Positions 32,158 through 39,579 of a stretch of DNA of 45,882 nt are shown here, piece after piece. The first letter of the stretch is position 1, and each line of letters starts with the position of its first letter. The stretch is from Blastococcus sp. Lineage in GTDB: Bacteria > Actinomycetota > Actinomycetes > Mycobacteriales > Geodermatophilaceae. The stretch covers positions 1-45,882 of the forward strand of contig JAODNN010000163.1 in assembly GCA_025465355.1 (NCBI GenBank). Reading direction: 5' to 3'. The position numbers were made by a program, and so were the translations under genes. The notes under the pieces were generated by a model, which was not told the DNA's origin, ran no database searches, and saw only the letters and a program-made list of their open reading frames with translations.

Positions 32158-33648
32158 ATGAGCACGCGCATCTCGCACTGGATCGACGGACGCACCACTG
32201 AGGGCACATCCGGGCGGACCGGCCCGGTGTTCAACCCGGCGACCGGCCACCGGACCGCGGAGGTGGACCTGGCCAGCGCCGCCGAGGTCAACGCGGCTGT
32301 CACCTCCGCCCGGGCGGCTGCACGGGAATGGCGTGCCTCGTCCCTGTCCCGCCGTGCCGGGGTCCTGTTCGCCTTCCGCGAGCTACTCGTGGCGCACACC
32401 GACGAGCTGGCGGAGATCATCACCGCCGAGCACGGAAAGGTGCTTGCCGACGCCGCCGGTGAGATCGCCCGCGGGCTGGAAAACGTGGAGTTCGCCGCCG
32501 GTGTGCCCCACCTGCTCAAGGGCGGTTTCTCCGAGCAGGCGACGTCCGGTGTGGACGTCTACTCGATCCGGCAGCCGCTGGGCGTCGTCGCCGGCATCAC
32601 GCCGTTCAACTTCCCCGTGATGGTGCCGCTGTGGATGTGCGCGAACGCCATCGCTTGTGGGAACGCCTTCATCCTCAAGCCGAGCGAGAAGGACCCGTCG
32701 GCCGCACTGTTCCTCGCCGACCTCTGGCAGCGGGCCGGGCTGCCCGACGGCGTGTTCACCGTCGTGCAGGGCGACAAGGAAGCGGTCGACACCCTGCTCA
32801 CCCACCCGGACGTCGCGGCGGTCAGCTTCGTCGGGTCGACGCCCATCGCCCGCTACATCTATGAGACCGGCACCGCTCACGGCAAGCGCGTCCAGGCGCT
32901 CGGCGGTGCGAAGAACCACGCTCTCGTGCTGCCGGACGCCGACCTGGACGTCGCCGCGGACGCGATCGTCTCGGCCGCCTACGGCGCGGCCGGCGAGCGG
33001 TGCATGGCGCTGTCCGTGGCGGTCGCCGTCGGCTCCATCGCGGACCCGCTGGTCGAGGCCATCGCGGCCCGCTTGCCCAAGCTCACTGTCGGTGACGGCA
33101 CCCATCCGGACACCGACATGGGACCGCTCATCACCGCCGAGCACCGCGACCGCGTCGCGGGATATGTGACCGCCGGCGAGAAGGCCGGCGCCACGGTGGT
33201 CGTGGACGGGCGGGGAGCCGACGTCCCCGCAGACGGGTTCTTCCTCGGCACCACGCTGCTCGACCACGTTCGCCCGAACATGAGCGTCTACACCGACGAG
33301 ATCTTCGGCCCGGTGCTGGGCGTCGTGCGCGTGGAGACCTACGAGCAGGGCGTGGAACTGATCAACGCCAACCAGTTCGCCAACGGCACGGCCATCTTCA
33401 CCCGCGATGGAGGTGCGGCACGCCAGTTCCAGTTCGACGTCGAGGTCGGCATGGTCGGGATCAACGTGCCCATCCCGGTTCCGGTGTCCTACTACTCCTT
33501 CGGCGGGTGGAAGGCCTCGCTGTTCGGGGACAACCACATGTACGGCCCCGAGGGCATCACCTTCTACAGCCGCGGCAAGGTCGTCACCTCCCGGTGGCCC
33601 GACCCGGCCACCTCGACCGTTGACCTCGGCTTCCCTCGCACCCGGTAA
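32158..33648 (+). CDS. mmsA: CoA-acylating methylmalonate/malonate-semialdehyde dehydrogenase
   Basis: NAD-dependent aldehyde dehydrogenase of 496 residues that would convert malonate or methylmalonate semialdehyde to acetyl- or propionyl-CoA. Family blocks are GITPFNFPVMVPLWM, SFVGSTPIARYIYETG and KNHALVLPDADLD. The catalytic C282 lies in GERCMALS, which replaces the usual G-Q-x-C of other dehydrogenases and marks the MMSDH group. PIPVPVSYYSFGGWK is near the C-terminus. With the aminotransferase next to it, beta-alanine or 3-aminoisobutyrate breakdown is the natural reading. The ATG has no ribosome binding site, fitting a leaderless start. Confidence 0.92.
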   Translation: MSTRISHWIDGRTTEGTSGRTGPVFNPATGHRTAEVDLASAAEVNAAVTSARAAAREWRASSLSRRAGVLFAFRELLVAHTDELAEIITAEHGKVLADAAGEIARGLENVEFAAGVPHLLKGGFSEQATSGVDVYSIRQPLGVVAGITPFNFPVMVPLWMCANAIACGNAFILKPSEKDPSAALFLADLWQRAGLPDGVFTVVQGDKEAVDTLLTHPDVAAVSFVGSTPIARYIYETGTAHGKRVQALGGAKNHALVLPDADLDVAADAIVSAAYGAAGERCMALSVAVAVGSIADPLVEAIAARLPKLTVGDGTHPDTDMGPLITAEHRDRVAGYVTAGEKAGATVVVDGRGADVPADGFFLGTTLLDHVRPNMSVYTDEIFGPVLGVVRVETYEQGVELINANQFANGTAIFTRDGGAARQFQFDVEVGMVGINVPIPVPVSYYSFGGWKASLFGDNHMYGPEGITFYSRGKVVTSRWPDPATSTVDLGFPRTR

Positions 33649-33661
33649 AGGACCCGCCGCC

Positions 33662-35041
33662 ATGACCACCGTCCCCTCGCCGTCCGATGCTGCGCTCCTC
33701 GAGGAGCAGGTGCGCCGCGACGACCGTGCACACGTTTTCCACTCCTGGTCCGCCCAGGCGCTGATCGATCCGCTGCCCATCGCCACCGCCGAGGGGGCCT
33801 GGTTCACCGACTACTCCGGCAAGCGCTACCTGGACTTCTCCAGCCAGCTCGTCAACGTCAACATCGGTTACCAGCACCCGCGCCTCGTCGCCGCGATCCA
33901 GGAGCAGGCTGCGAAGCTCTGCACCGTCGCACCCGGTTTCGCGAATGATGTCCGCGGCGAGGCGGCCCGGCTGATCGCCGAGCTCGCCCCCGCGACCCTG
34001 AACAAGGTGTTCTTCACGAACGGCGGCGCCGAGGCGAACGAGAACGCGGTGCGGATGGCCCGGCTGCACACGGGACGGCACAAGATCTTGGCCGCGTACC
34101 GCTCCTATCACGGTGCGACCGCGGGGTCGATCGCGCTGACCGGGGATCCGCGGCGCTGGGCGTCGGAACCCGGCATGCCCGGCATCGTCCGTTACTGGGG
34201 TCCGTACCTGTACCGCTCGGCCTTCCACGCCACGAGTGAGACCGAGGAGTGCGAACGCGCCCTCGCTCACCTGCGCGACCTCATCACGTTCGAGGGACCG
34301 CACACCATCGCCGCGATCATGCTCGAGACCGTCGTCGGCACCAACGGCATTCTCGTGCCGCCGGCCGGCTACCTCGCGGGCGTCCGCGACATGTGCGACG
34401 AATTCGGCATCGTCATGATCGCCGACGAGGTCATGGCCGGGTTCGGCCGTTGTGGCGAGTGGTTCGCCATCGACCACTGGGGTGTCGCTCCGGATCTGAT
34501 CACCTTCGCCAAGGGTGTCAACTCCGGATACGTCCCGCTCGGCGGGGTGCTGATCTCGGACTCCATCGCCGAGACCTTCGCCCAGCGGGCTTATCCAGGC
34601 GGCCTCACCTACTCGGGACACCCGCTCGCCTGTGCCGCCGCCGCAGCGTCGATCACCATCTTCAAGGAGGAGGGCATCGTCGAGCATGCCCGCGCCCTGG
34701 GGGAGGAGGTCATCGGCCCGGAGCTGGCCGCGATCGCCGAGCGGCACCCCTCGGTGGGCGAGGTCCGCGGTCTCGGTGTGTTCTGGGCGGTCGAGCTGGT
34801 CCGAGACCGCCGGACCCGCGAACCGCTCGTGCCGTACAACGCGTCCGGTGCCGAGGCCGCGCCCATGGCCGAATTCGCCGCTGCCTGCAAGAGCGCCGGG
34901 CTCTGGCCCTTCACCCATTTCAACCGGACCCACGTGGTTCCCCCCTGCACCATCACCGCAGACGAAGTCAGGGAGGGGCTGCGGATCCTCGATGAGGCCC
35001 TCGCCGTGACCGACCGGTACTACGAGGGTGCGGGAATGTGA
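33662..35041 (+). CDS. Class III PLP-dependent aminotransferase (beta-alanine/taurine:pyruvate type)
   Basis: Omega-amino acid transaminase of 459 residues. Landmarks are YLDFSSQLVNVNIGYQHPRL, FFTNGGAEANENAVRMAR, YRSYHGAT, VMIADEVMAGFGRCG and the PLP lysine K284 in ITFAKGVNSGYVPLGG. It is 13 bases after mmsA and clearly in one transcript. It would pass the amino group of beta-alanine, 3-aminoisobutyrate or taurine to pyruvate, making the semialdehyde for MmsA and alanine. The precise donor is inferred from context; GABA is also possible. Confidence 0.88.
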   Translation: MTTVPSPSDAALLEEQVRRDDRAHVFHSWSAQALIDPLPIATAEGAWFTDYSGKRYLDFSSQLVNVNIGYQHPRLVAAIQEQAAKLCTVAPGFANDVRGEAARLIAELAPATLNKVFFTNGGAEANENAVRMARLHTGRHKILAAYRSYHGATAGSIALTGDPRRWASEPGMPGIVRYWGPYLYRSAFHATSETEECERALAHLRDLITFEGPHTIAAIMLETVVGTNGILVPPAGYLAGVRDMCDEFGIVMIADEVMAGFGRCGEWFAIDHWGVAPDLITFAKGVNSGYVPLGGVLISDSIAETFAQRAYPGGLTYSGHPLACAAAAASITIFKEEGIVEHARALGEEVIGPELAAIAERHPSVGEVRGLGVFWAVELVRDRRTREPLVPYNASGAEAAPMAEFAAACKSAGLWPFTHFNRTHVVPPCTITADEVREGLRILDEALAVTDRYYEGAGM

Positions 35042-35135
35042 TAGTTCAAGTCCTTCGCGTGAGGCGTCACTTCCGGCGCCCCGCTACAAGGGTTCCCCTG
35101 CTCGGTATGGCCGCGCAGAGCGCGGCTGCAGCCTG

Positions 35136-35900
35136 ATGTTCACGGCGACCGGTGACCACCGCCATGCCTCCGGCGTGGCGGTGGTGACGGGGTCTACCTC
35201 CGGAATAGGGGTCGCCATCGCTGGACGGCTGTCGCGCGACGGGTTCGACGTCGTGGTCACCGGGCGTGACGAAGAGCGCGGGCGCGCGGTGGTCGCCAAC
35301 CTCGAGGGCGCCGCATTCATCCGTAGCGACCTCACCGACGCCGACGGCCCGGCGCGGCTGATGGAGAAGGTGTCGGAGAGGTTCGGCCGCCTGGACGTCG
35401 TAGTCAACAATGCCGCGGTGGACCACACGGGCGATCTCCTCGAGGTTCCTCGTAGTGAGGTCCATCAGGCATTCGAGATCAACACCTATGCCGCGATCGC
35501 CGTCCTGCAGGAGGGTGCCAAGCGCATGCCAGAAGGAGGCGCGATCATCAACATCACGTCTCGGCTGGCGTCTGTCGGCGCCCCGACCATGGGCATATAC
35601 GCCGCGACCAAGGGAGCAGTGAAGGCGTTGACCGCCTCTGCTGCGGTCGAGCTCGCGCCGCAAAACATCCGCGTCAACGCCGTGGCCCCCGGGTTCACGC
35701 GTACGCCGCTGTACGACGCGTGGCTCGAGCAGCAGCCCGACCCGGCCGAGGCGGAACGCGCGACGGCCGCGGCTATCCCGCTCGGTCGCGTCGCGACGGC
35801 TGACGACGTCGCGGCCGCGGTCAGCTTCCTTGCGTCGCCGGAGGCGTGTTACATCACCGGCATCACGCTGCCCGTCGACGGCGGCTACACAGCTCGCTGA
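35136..35900 (+). CDS. SDR family NAD(P)-dependent oxidoreductase
   Basis: Classical short-chain dehydrogenase of 254 residues. The cofactor motif TGSTSGIG is at 18-25, NNAA at 91-94, the catalytic S142 in ITSRLAS, and Y155-x3-K159 in YAATKG. The C-terminal FLASPEACYITGITLPVDGGY is complete. The substrate is unknown. It follows the aminotransferase by 94 bases and may act on a semialdehyde or hydroxy acid of the same pathway. ATG 35136 lacks a clear ribosome binding site; an in-frame GTG (V14) is unlikely because it would cut the first strand. Confidence 0.85.
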   Translation: MFTATGDHRHASGVAVVTGSTSGIGVAIAGRLSRDGFDVVVTGRDEERGRAVVANLEGAAFIRSDLTDADGPARLMEKVSERFGRLDVVVNNAAVDHTGDLLEVPRSEVHQAFEINTYAAIAVLQEGAKRMPEGGAIINITSRLASVGAPTMGIYAATKGAVKALTASAAVELAPQNIRVNAVAPGFTRTPLYDAWLEQQPDPAEAERATAAAIPLGRVATADDVAAAVSFLASPEACYITGITLPVDGGYTAR

Positions 35901-36025
35901 CCGCCTGCCGGGCCCCGGCCCGGTCCGCTTCGGGGTCATTGGCACCGCCTCGCCACGGGTGCCATGGGAGTCCGGGCTCCGCGTCGGCGGACCTGAGGGA
36001 CGACGGCCCCGTCCGGGGTGTATTG

Positions 36026-36066
36026 CAGTTGAACTGAAAGACTGATAGCCGGTTGGGACCTATGAT
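36026..36066 (+). promoter_or_regulatory. gntR promoter with palindromic operator
   Basis: CAGTT-G-AACTG (36026-36036) is a perfect 5+1+5 palindrome. TATGAT (36061-36066) is a near-perfect -10 box six bases before the gntR ATG. No ribosome binding site is present, so the gene is probably leaderless. The same palindrome recurs before the aminotransferase gene at 36951. Confidence 0.6.
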
Positions 36067-36072
36067 CGGCGT

Positions 36073-36744
36073 ATGTCAGCCCTGGAGGGTGCGGTGCTAC
36101 GCCGGACGACGACGGCGCAGCAGCTCGCCGATCTGCTCTCCGAACGGGTCCTCGCCGGCGCATTCCAGCCGGGTGACCGACTGCGGGAGAGCGCCATCGC
36201 CACCGAGGTCGGAGTGGCACGCAACACCGTGCGCGAGGCCGTGCGCATTCTGGAGCTCGGTGGGCTGGTCCGTTACGAGGTCAATCGCGGCGCGGTCGTC
36301 ATCTCGCCGACCACGGAGAGTCTCGAGGCCGTGTACACCGCGCGCGAGCGACTCGAGACGGCTGCGGTCGCGAGGAAGCCTTCCCCGGAACGGCTCAAGG
36401 TCATAGAGAGCGCGTTCGATGCCCTCGTCGAGGCGGCGGAGTCGCGCGACGCCCGGCGCATCGTCGACGTCGACCTGGAGTTCCACGCCTCGCTCGTGGC
36501 GCTGCTCGGAAGCAGCCGCCTCGAAAAGTTCTACGCAGAGCTCATGCAGGAATTGCGCTTCTACCTCATGGTGCTCTCCGTCCAGGATCGCGAATACGAG
36601 AATCCCTCGGCGGTGCTCGCCGAGCACCGGACGATTCTTGACGCCATCCGTGCCGGTGACCCCGAGAAGGCCGTTCGCGAGGTGCGCACCCACATCGAGA
36701 CGAACGCCCACCGCGTCAAGGAGATCCTCGCCGCGCGCGGTTAG
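36073..36744 (+). CDS. GntR family transcriptional regulator, FCD (FadR) subfamily
   Basis: Regulator of 223 residues. The winged HTH is at about residues 12-75 (LLSERVLAGAFQPGDRLRESAIATEVGVARNTVREAVRIL). The helical FCD domain is at about 85-215, with metal-ligand candidates D130 and H134 (DLEFHASLVAL), H183 (EHRTIL) and H205 (RTHIET). FCD regulators are usually repressors released by an organic acid or amino acid. The shared palindrome before its own gene and before the aminotransferase gene supports control of both. Its TAG stop overlaps, on the other strand, the TAA of a transposase remnant. Confidence 0.9.
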   Translation: MSALEGAVLRRTTTAQQLADLLSERVLAGAFQPGDRLRESAIATEVGVARNTVREAVRILELGGLVRYEVNRGAVVISPTTESLEAVYTARERLETAAVARKPSPERLKVIESAFDALVEAAESRDARRIVDVDLEFHASLVALLGSSRLEKFYAELMQELRFYLMVLSVQDREYENPSAVLAEHRTILDAIRAGDPEKAVREVRTHIETNAHRVKEILAARG

Positions 36745-36850
36745 GTGTGCCGTCCGGAGACGTTGGTGCGGCGGCCGATGGGCGGGCGGTTGCCCAGGGC
36801 GGTGTGGGGCCCGTGGTTGTAGTGGTGCAGGCGACCTGACAGGGCCCGAC
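36741..36850 (-). pseudogene. IS481-type transposase C-terminal remnant
   Basis: Only about the last 35 codons survive: RALSGRLHHYNHGPHTALG then NRPPIGRRTNVSG and a TAA stop at 36743-36741. This Y-N-x-x-x-P-H-x-A-L-x-x-x-P-P pattern is the C-terminus of IS481 transposases. The frame upstream is unrelated and both element ends are gone. It sits between gntR and the operon gntR probably controls. It could come from the same family as the element at 1-663, but the overlapping portion is not visible there. Confidence 0.8.
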
Positions 36851-36913
36851 TCGGGTCCGGGCGGCGCGGTCCGAGACGCCCGGGTCGGGTCGGCGTCGCC
36901 CGGGTAGCGGTCC

Positions 36914-36943
36914 TTGCCCGAGGCAGTTCAACTGCTCTACAGT
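36914..36943 (+). promoter_or_regulatory. Aminotransferase-ald promoter with GntR-type operator
   Basis: TTGCCC (36914-36919) and TACAGT (36938-36943) are 18 bases apart, and the -10 is seven bases before the ATG at 36951. Between the boxes lies GCAGTT-C-AACTGC (36923-36935), a perfect 6+1+6 palindrome containing the same CAGTTnAACTG as the gntR promoter. Its place in the spacer suggests repression. No ribosome binding site is seen, so the start is probably leaderless. Confidence 0.65.
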
Positions 36944-36950
36944 TCGCCAC

Positions 36951-38243
36951 ATGGCTGAGACGTCGACCACTGAGCCCGTGACACGTCCCGTGGGCGAGGC
37001 GTTCTGGAATCCGCAGGCGCACATGCCGACGGCCCGCGCCAAGAGGCTGGTGATCACCGGCGGCGAGGGCGCGTGGCTGACGAGCTCGACCGGCCAGAGG
37101 CTCCTCGACGCCACGGCGAGCCTGTGGCACGCGAACGTGGGCCACGGTCGGGAGCGGATTGCCCGCGCGGCTTACGACCAGATGCGCAAGCTGGAGACGT
37201 ACCACACGTTCAGCCGCTTCGCGAACGAGCCGGCACTGCGCCTGGCCGACCGTCTCGTCGCCCTGGGCCCGATCCCGGAGGCGAAGGTCATTCTCACCAG
37301 CGGCGGCTCCGACTCTGTTGACGTGGTCTGCAAGCTGGCTCGCCGACACTGGCAGCTGGAAGGGCGGGGCACCAAGAAGATCATCCTCAGCCGCCACGGG
37401 GCTTACCACGGCCTGCACGCCTTCGGCACCAGCATCACCGGCCTGGAGTACAACCGGGACGGCTACGGCACCGAGTCGCTGGTGCCGGAGACCGCGCGCA
37501 TCGCCACCAACGACATCGACGACGTTCGCGCCCAAGTCGAGCGGATCGGCGCCGAGAACGTCGCCGCAGTAATCGCCGAGCCGGTGATCGGGACCGGCGG
37601 CGTCATCGGCCCCGCGGACGGCTACCTCGACGGTCTGGCTGCCCTCGCCCGCGAGTACGACATCCTCCTGATCGCCGATGAGGTCATCACCGGGTTCGGC
37701 CGGACCGGAGAGATGTTCGGATCGCAGCGCTACGGCATCAACCCGGACATGGTGACCATGGCCAAGGGCATCACCTCCGGGTACGCACCGCTGGGCGGGG
37801 TGCTGGTCGCGCCGCGGGTCGCTGACCGGTTCTTCGCCGGCCCAGCCGGTGGTGACGCCCCGATGTTCAGGCACGGCCTGACCTACTCCGGACACGCCAC
37901 CGCCTGTGTCGTCGCCGAGGCGAACCTCGACATCCTGGAGGAGGAGGGCCTCGTCGAGCGCGCCGCGCATCTGGAGACGGTGCTGGAGAAGGCGGTGGAG
38001 CCGCTGCGCACCCACGACCTCGTCGCCGAGGTCCGGGCTGGTGACGCGTTCATGGCCGGGATCCAGCTCCGCGCCGACGTCACCGGCGACGCGGTCGCTG
38101 AGACCTGCACCGACGCGGGCGTGCTGATCCGCACTATCCACAACAACACCCTGCAGATCTGCCCGCCGTTCGTGACGACCGAGGACGAGATCGCGCTCAT
38201 CGCCGAGACCATCACGCGCGCCCTCGACACCTACCCCGCCTGA
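36951..38243 (+). CDS. Class III PLP-dependent aminotransferase
   Basis: Transaminase of 430 residues. Landmarks are LLDATASLWHANVGHG, ILTSGGSDSVDVVCKLAR, RHGAYHGLHAFGTSI, LLIADEVITGFGRTGEMFG and the PLP lysine K272 in MAKGITSGYAPLGG. The GGSDSVD variation of the usual GSEAN hints at a distinct subgroup. It probably uses pyruvate or glyoxylate as acceptor, since alanine dehydrogenase follows 88 bases later and can regenerate pyruvate. The amino donor is unknown. Confidence 0.88.
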   Translation: MAETSTTEPVTRPVGEAFWNPQAHMPTARAKRLVITGGEGAWLTSSTGQRLLDATASLWHANVGHGRERIARAAYDQMRKLETYHTFSRFANEPALRLADRLVALGPIPEAKVILTSGGSDSVDVVCKLARRHWQLEGRGTKKIILSRHGAYHGLHAFGTSITGLEYNRDGYGTESLVPETARIATNDIDDVRAQVERIGAENVAAVIAEPVIGTGGVIGPADGYLDGLAALAREYDILLIADEVITGFGRTGEMFGSQRYGINPDMVTMAKGITSGYAPLGGVLVAPRVADRFFAGPAGGDAPMFRHGLTYSGHATACVVAEANLDILEEEGLVERAAHLETVLEKAVEPLRTHDLVAEVRAGDAFMAGIQLRADVTGDAVAETCTDAGVLIRTIHNNTLQICPPFVTTEDEIALIAETITRALDTYPA

Positions 38244-38331
38244 CACACAGACCGACTCGACCGCAGGGCCCCGGCTGAACTCACGCTCGTGGGCGCCCGC
38301 ATGCACCCGGCTGCCCCAAGGAAGGACCATC

Positions 38332-39408
38332 ATGCGCATCGGCCTCGTCAAGGAGACCAAGCCCGCTGAACGACGCGTCGCGCTCACCGAGTCGGGCGTC
38401 ACGGCTCTGATCAGGGACGGCCACGAGGTGCTCGTCGAGAGCGGCGCGGGCATCGGTGCCGGCATCGATGACGACGCCTACGAGGGTGCGGGGGCGAAAC
38501 TGGTGGACACCACGGACGCCTGGGGGGCCGACCTGGTGGTCAAGGTAAAGGAGCCCGTCGCTGCCGAGTACGGCTACCTGCGCGAGTCCACCGTGTTGTT
38601 CACCTATCTGCACCTGGCCGCTGACCGTGCGCTGACTGACGCCCTGCTTGCCGCCAAGGTGACCGCGATCGCCTACGAGACGGTCGAGGACAGCCAGGGT
38701 GGCCTGCCGCTGTTGACGCCGATGAGCGAGATCGCCGGACGTCTGGCGGCTCACGCCGCGGGCCAGTACCTGATGCACCCGTACGGCGGCCCAGGGATGC
38801 TGCTGGGCGGCTCGCCGGGCGTCGCCCCCGCCAAGGTGGTCATCCTCGGTGGCGGCGTGGTGGGTACCCAGGCCGCGGCCCTGGCGGTCGGCATGCGGGC
38901 TGACGTCACTGTTCTCGAGGTCTCTCCGCGGCGCGTCCGCGAGCTGGAGAGCCAATTCGGCAACAGCGCGCGCGTCCTGCAATCCGACCCGGCCACCCTG
39001 CTGGCGCAGCTCGCGGCCGCGGACGTCGTCATCGGCGCTGTGCTGATTCCCGGGGCGGTGGCCCCCAAGCTGGTCTCCCGTGGCGACCTCACCGGCATGA
39101 GGCCCGGCGCACTGCTGATCGACGTCGCGATCGACCAGGGCGGCTGCTTCGAGACCTCCCGTCCCACCACGTACGACGACCCGACCTACCAGGTCGCCGG
39201 CGTCGTCCACTACTGCGTCGCCAACATGCCCGGCGCCGTGCCGCACACCTCCACCCGGGCGCTGACCAACGCGACCCTGCCCTACGTTCGACGGCTGGCC
39301 GACCTGGGGGTCGACGCGGCTCTGGCAACCGACCCCGGGTTCGCCCGCGGCGTGAACACGCGGGCCGGCGCGATCACCCACGACGCCGTCGCCGCAGCCT
39401 TCGCCTGA
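38332..39408 (+). CDS. ald: Alanine dehydrogenase
   Basis: NAD-dependent enzyme of 358 residues that oxidises alanine to pyruvate and ammonium. N-terminal blocks are IGLVKETKPAERRVALTESGV and VVKVKEPVAAEY. The NAD-binding GGGVVG is at 173-178. The conserved VDVAIDQGGCFETSRPTTYDDP (given as VAIDQGGCFETSRPTTY and its flank) and MPGAVPHTST are present. The protein is slightly shorter at the C-terminus than typical Ald of about 370 residues, but all core motifs are in place. AAGGAAGGA precedes the ATG. With the aminotransferase it forms an amino-group-releasing pair. Confidence 0.93.
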   Translation: MRIGLVKETKPAERRVALTESGVTALIRDGHEVLVESGAGIGAGIDDDAYEGAGAKLVDTTDAWGADLVVKVKEPVAAEYGYLRESTVLFTYLHLAADRALTDALLAAKVTAIAYETVEDSQGGLPLLTPMSEIAGRLAAHAAGQYLMHPYGGPGMLLGGSPGVAPAKVVILGGGVVGTQAAALAVGMRADVTVLEVSPRRVRELESQFGNSARVLQSDPATLLAQLAAADVVIGAVLIPGAVAPKLVSRGDLTGMRPGALLIDVAIDQGGCFETSRPTTYDDPTYQVAGVVHYCVANMPGAVPHTSTRALTNATLPYVRRLADLGVDAALATDPGFARGVNTRAGAITHDAVAAAFA

Positions 39409-39466
39409 CCAGTCCAAGAGCGCCCTCGCACGAGCACCGTCCGACCCGGGAAGGGTGACCACCAGC

Positions 39467-39520
39467 ATGACCGTCGACACCTCCGCCGACGCTGGTCTTT
39501 CGGCTCGGTTCGTTTCCTGA
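39467..39520 (+). CDS. Seventeen-codon reading frame, likely stump of a deleted gene
   Basis: MTVDTSADAGLSARFVS follows ald by 58 bases and has GGAAGGGTGA upstream. It looks like the first residues of a larger protein (for example a permease) whose body has been lost. No family can be assigned from so few residues. Confidence 0.25.
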   Translation: MTVDTSADAGLSARFVS

Positions 39521-39579
39521 CCGGTTTCGCTCAGTGCGGGCTGTCGGTCCTGATCACGTTCCCGCATGGGGCTACTCCG

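Noticed and set aside
35039-35053. AGTTCAAGT near the SDR gene as a third GntR site
   Set aside because: It matches only half of the CAGTTnAACTG palindrome and has imperfect symmetry.
36851-38465. Long minus-strand open frame opposite the aminotransferase
   Set aside because: Only its last 35 codons (transposase tail) are meaningful; the rest is antisense to the aminotransferase.
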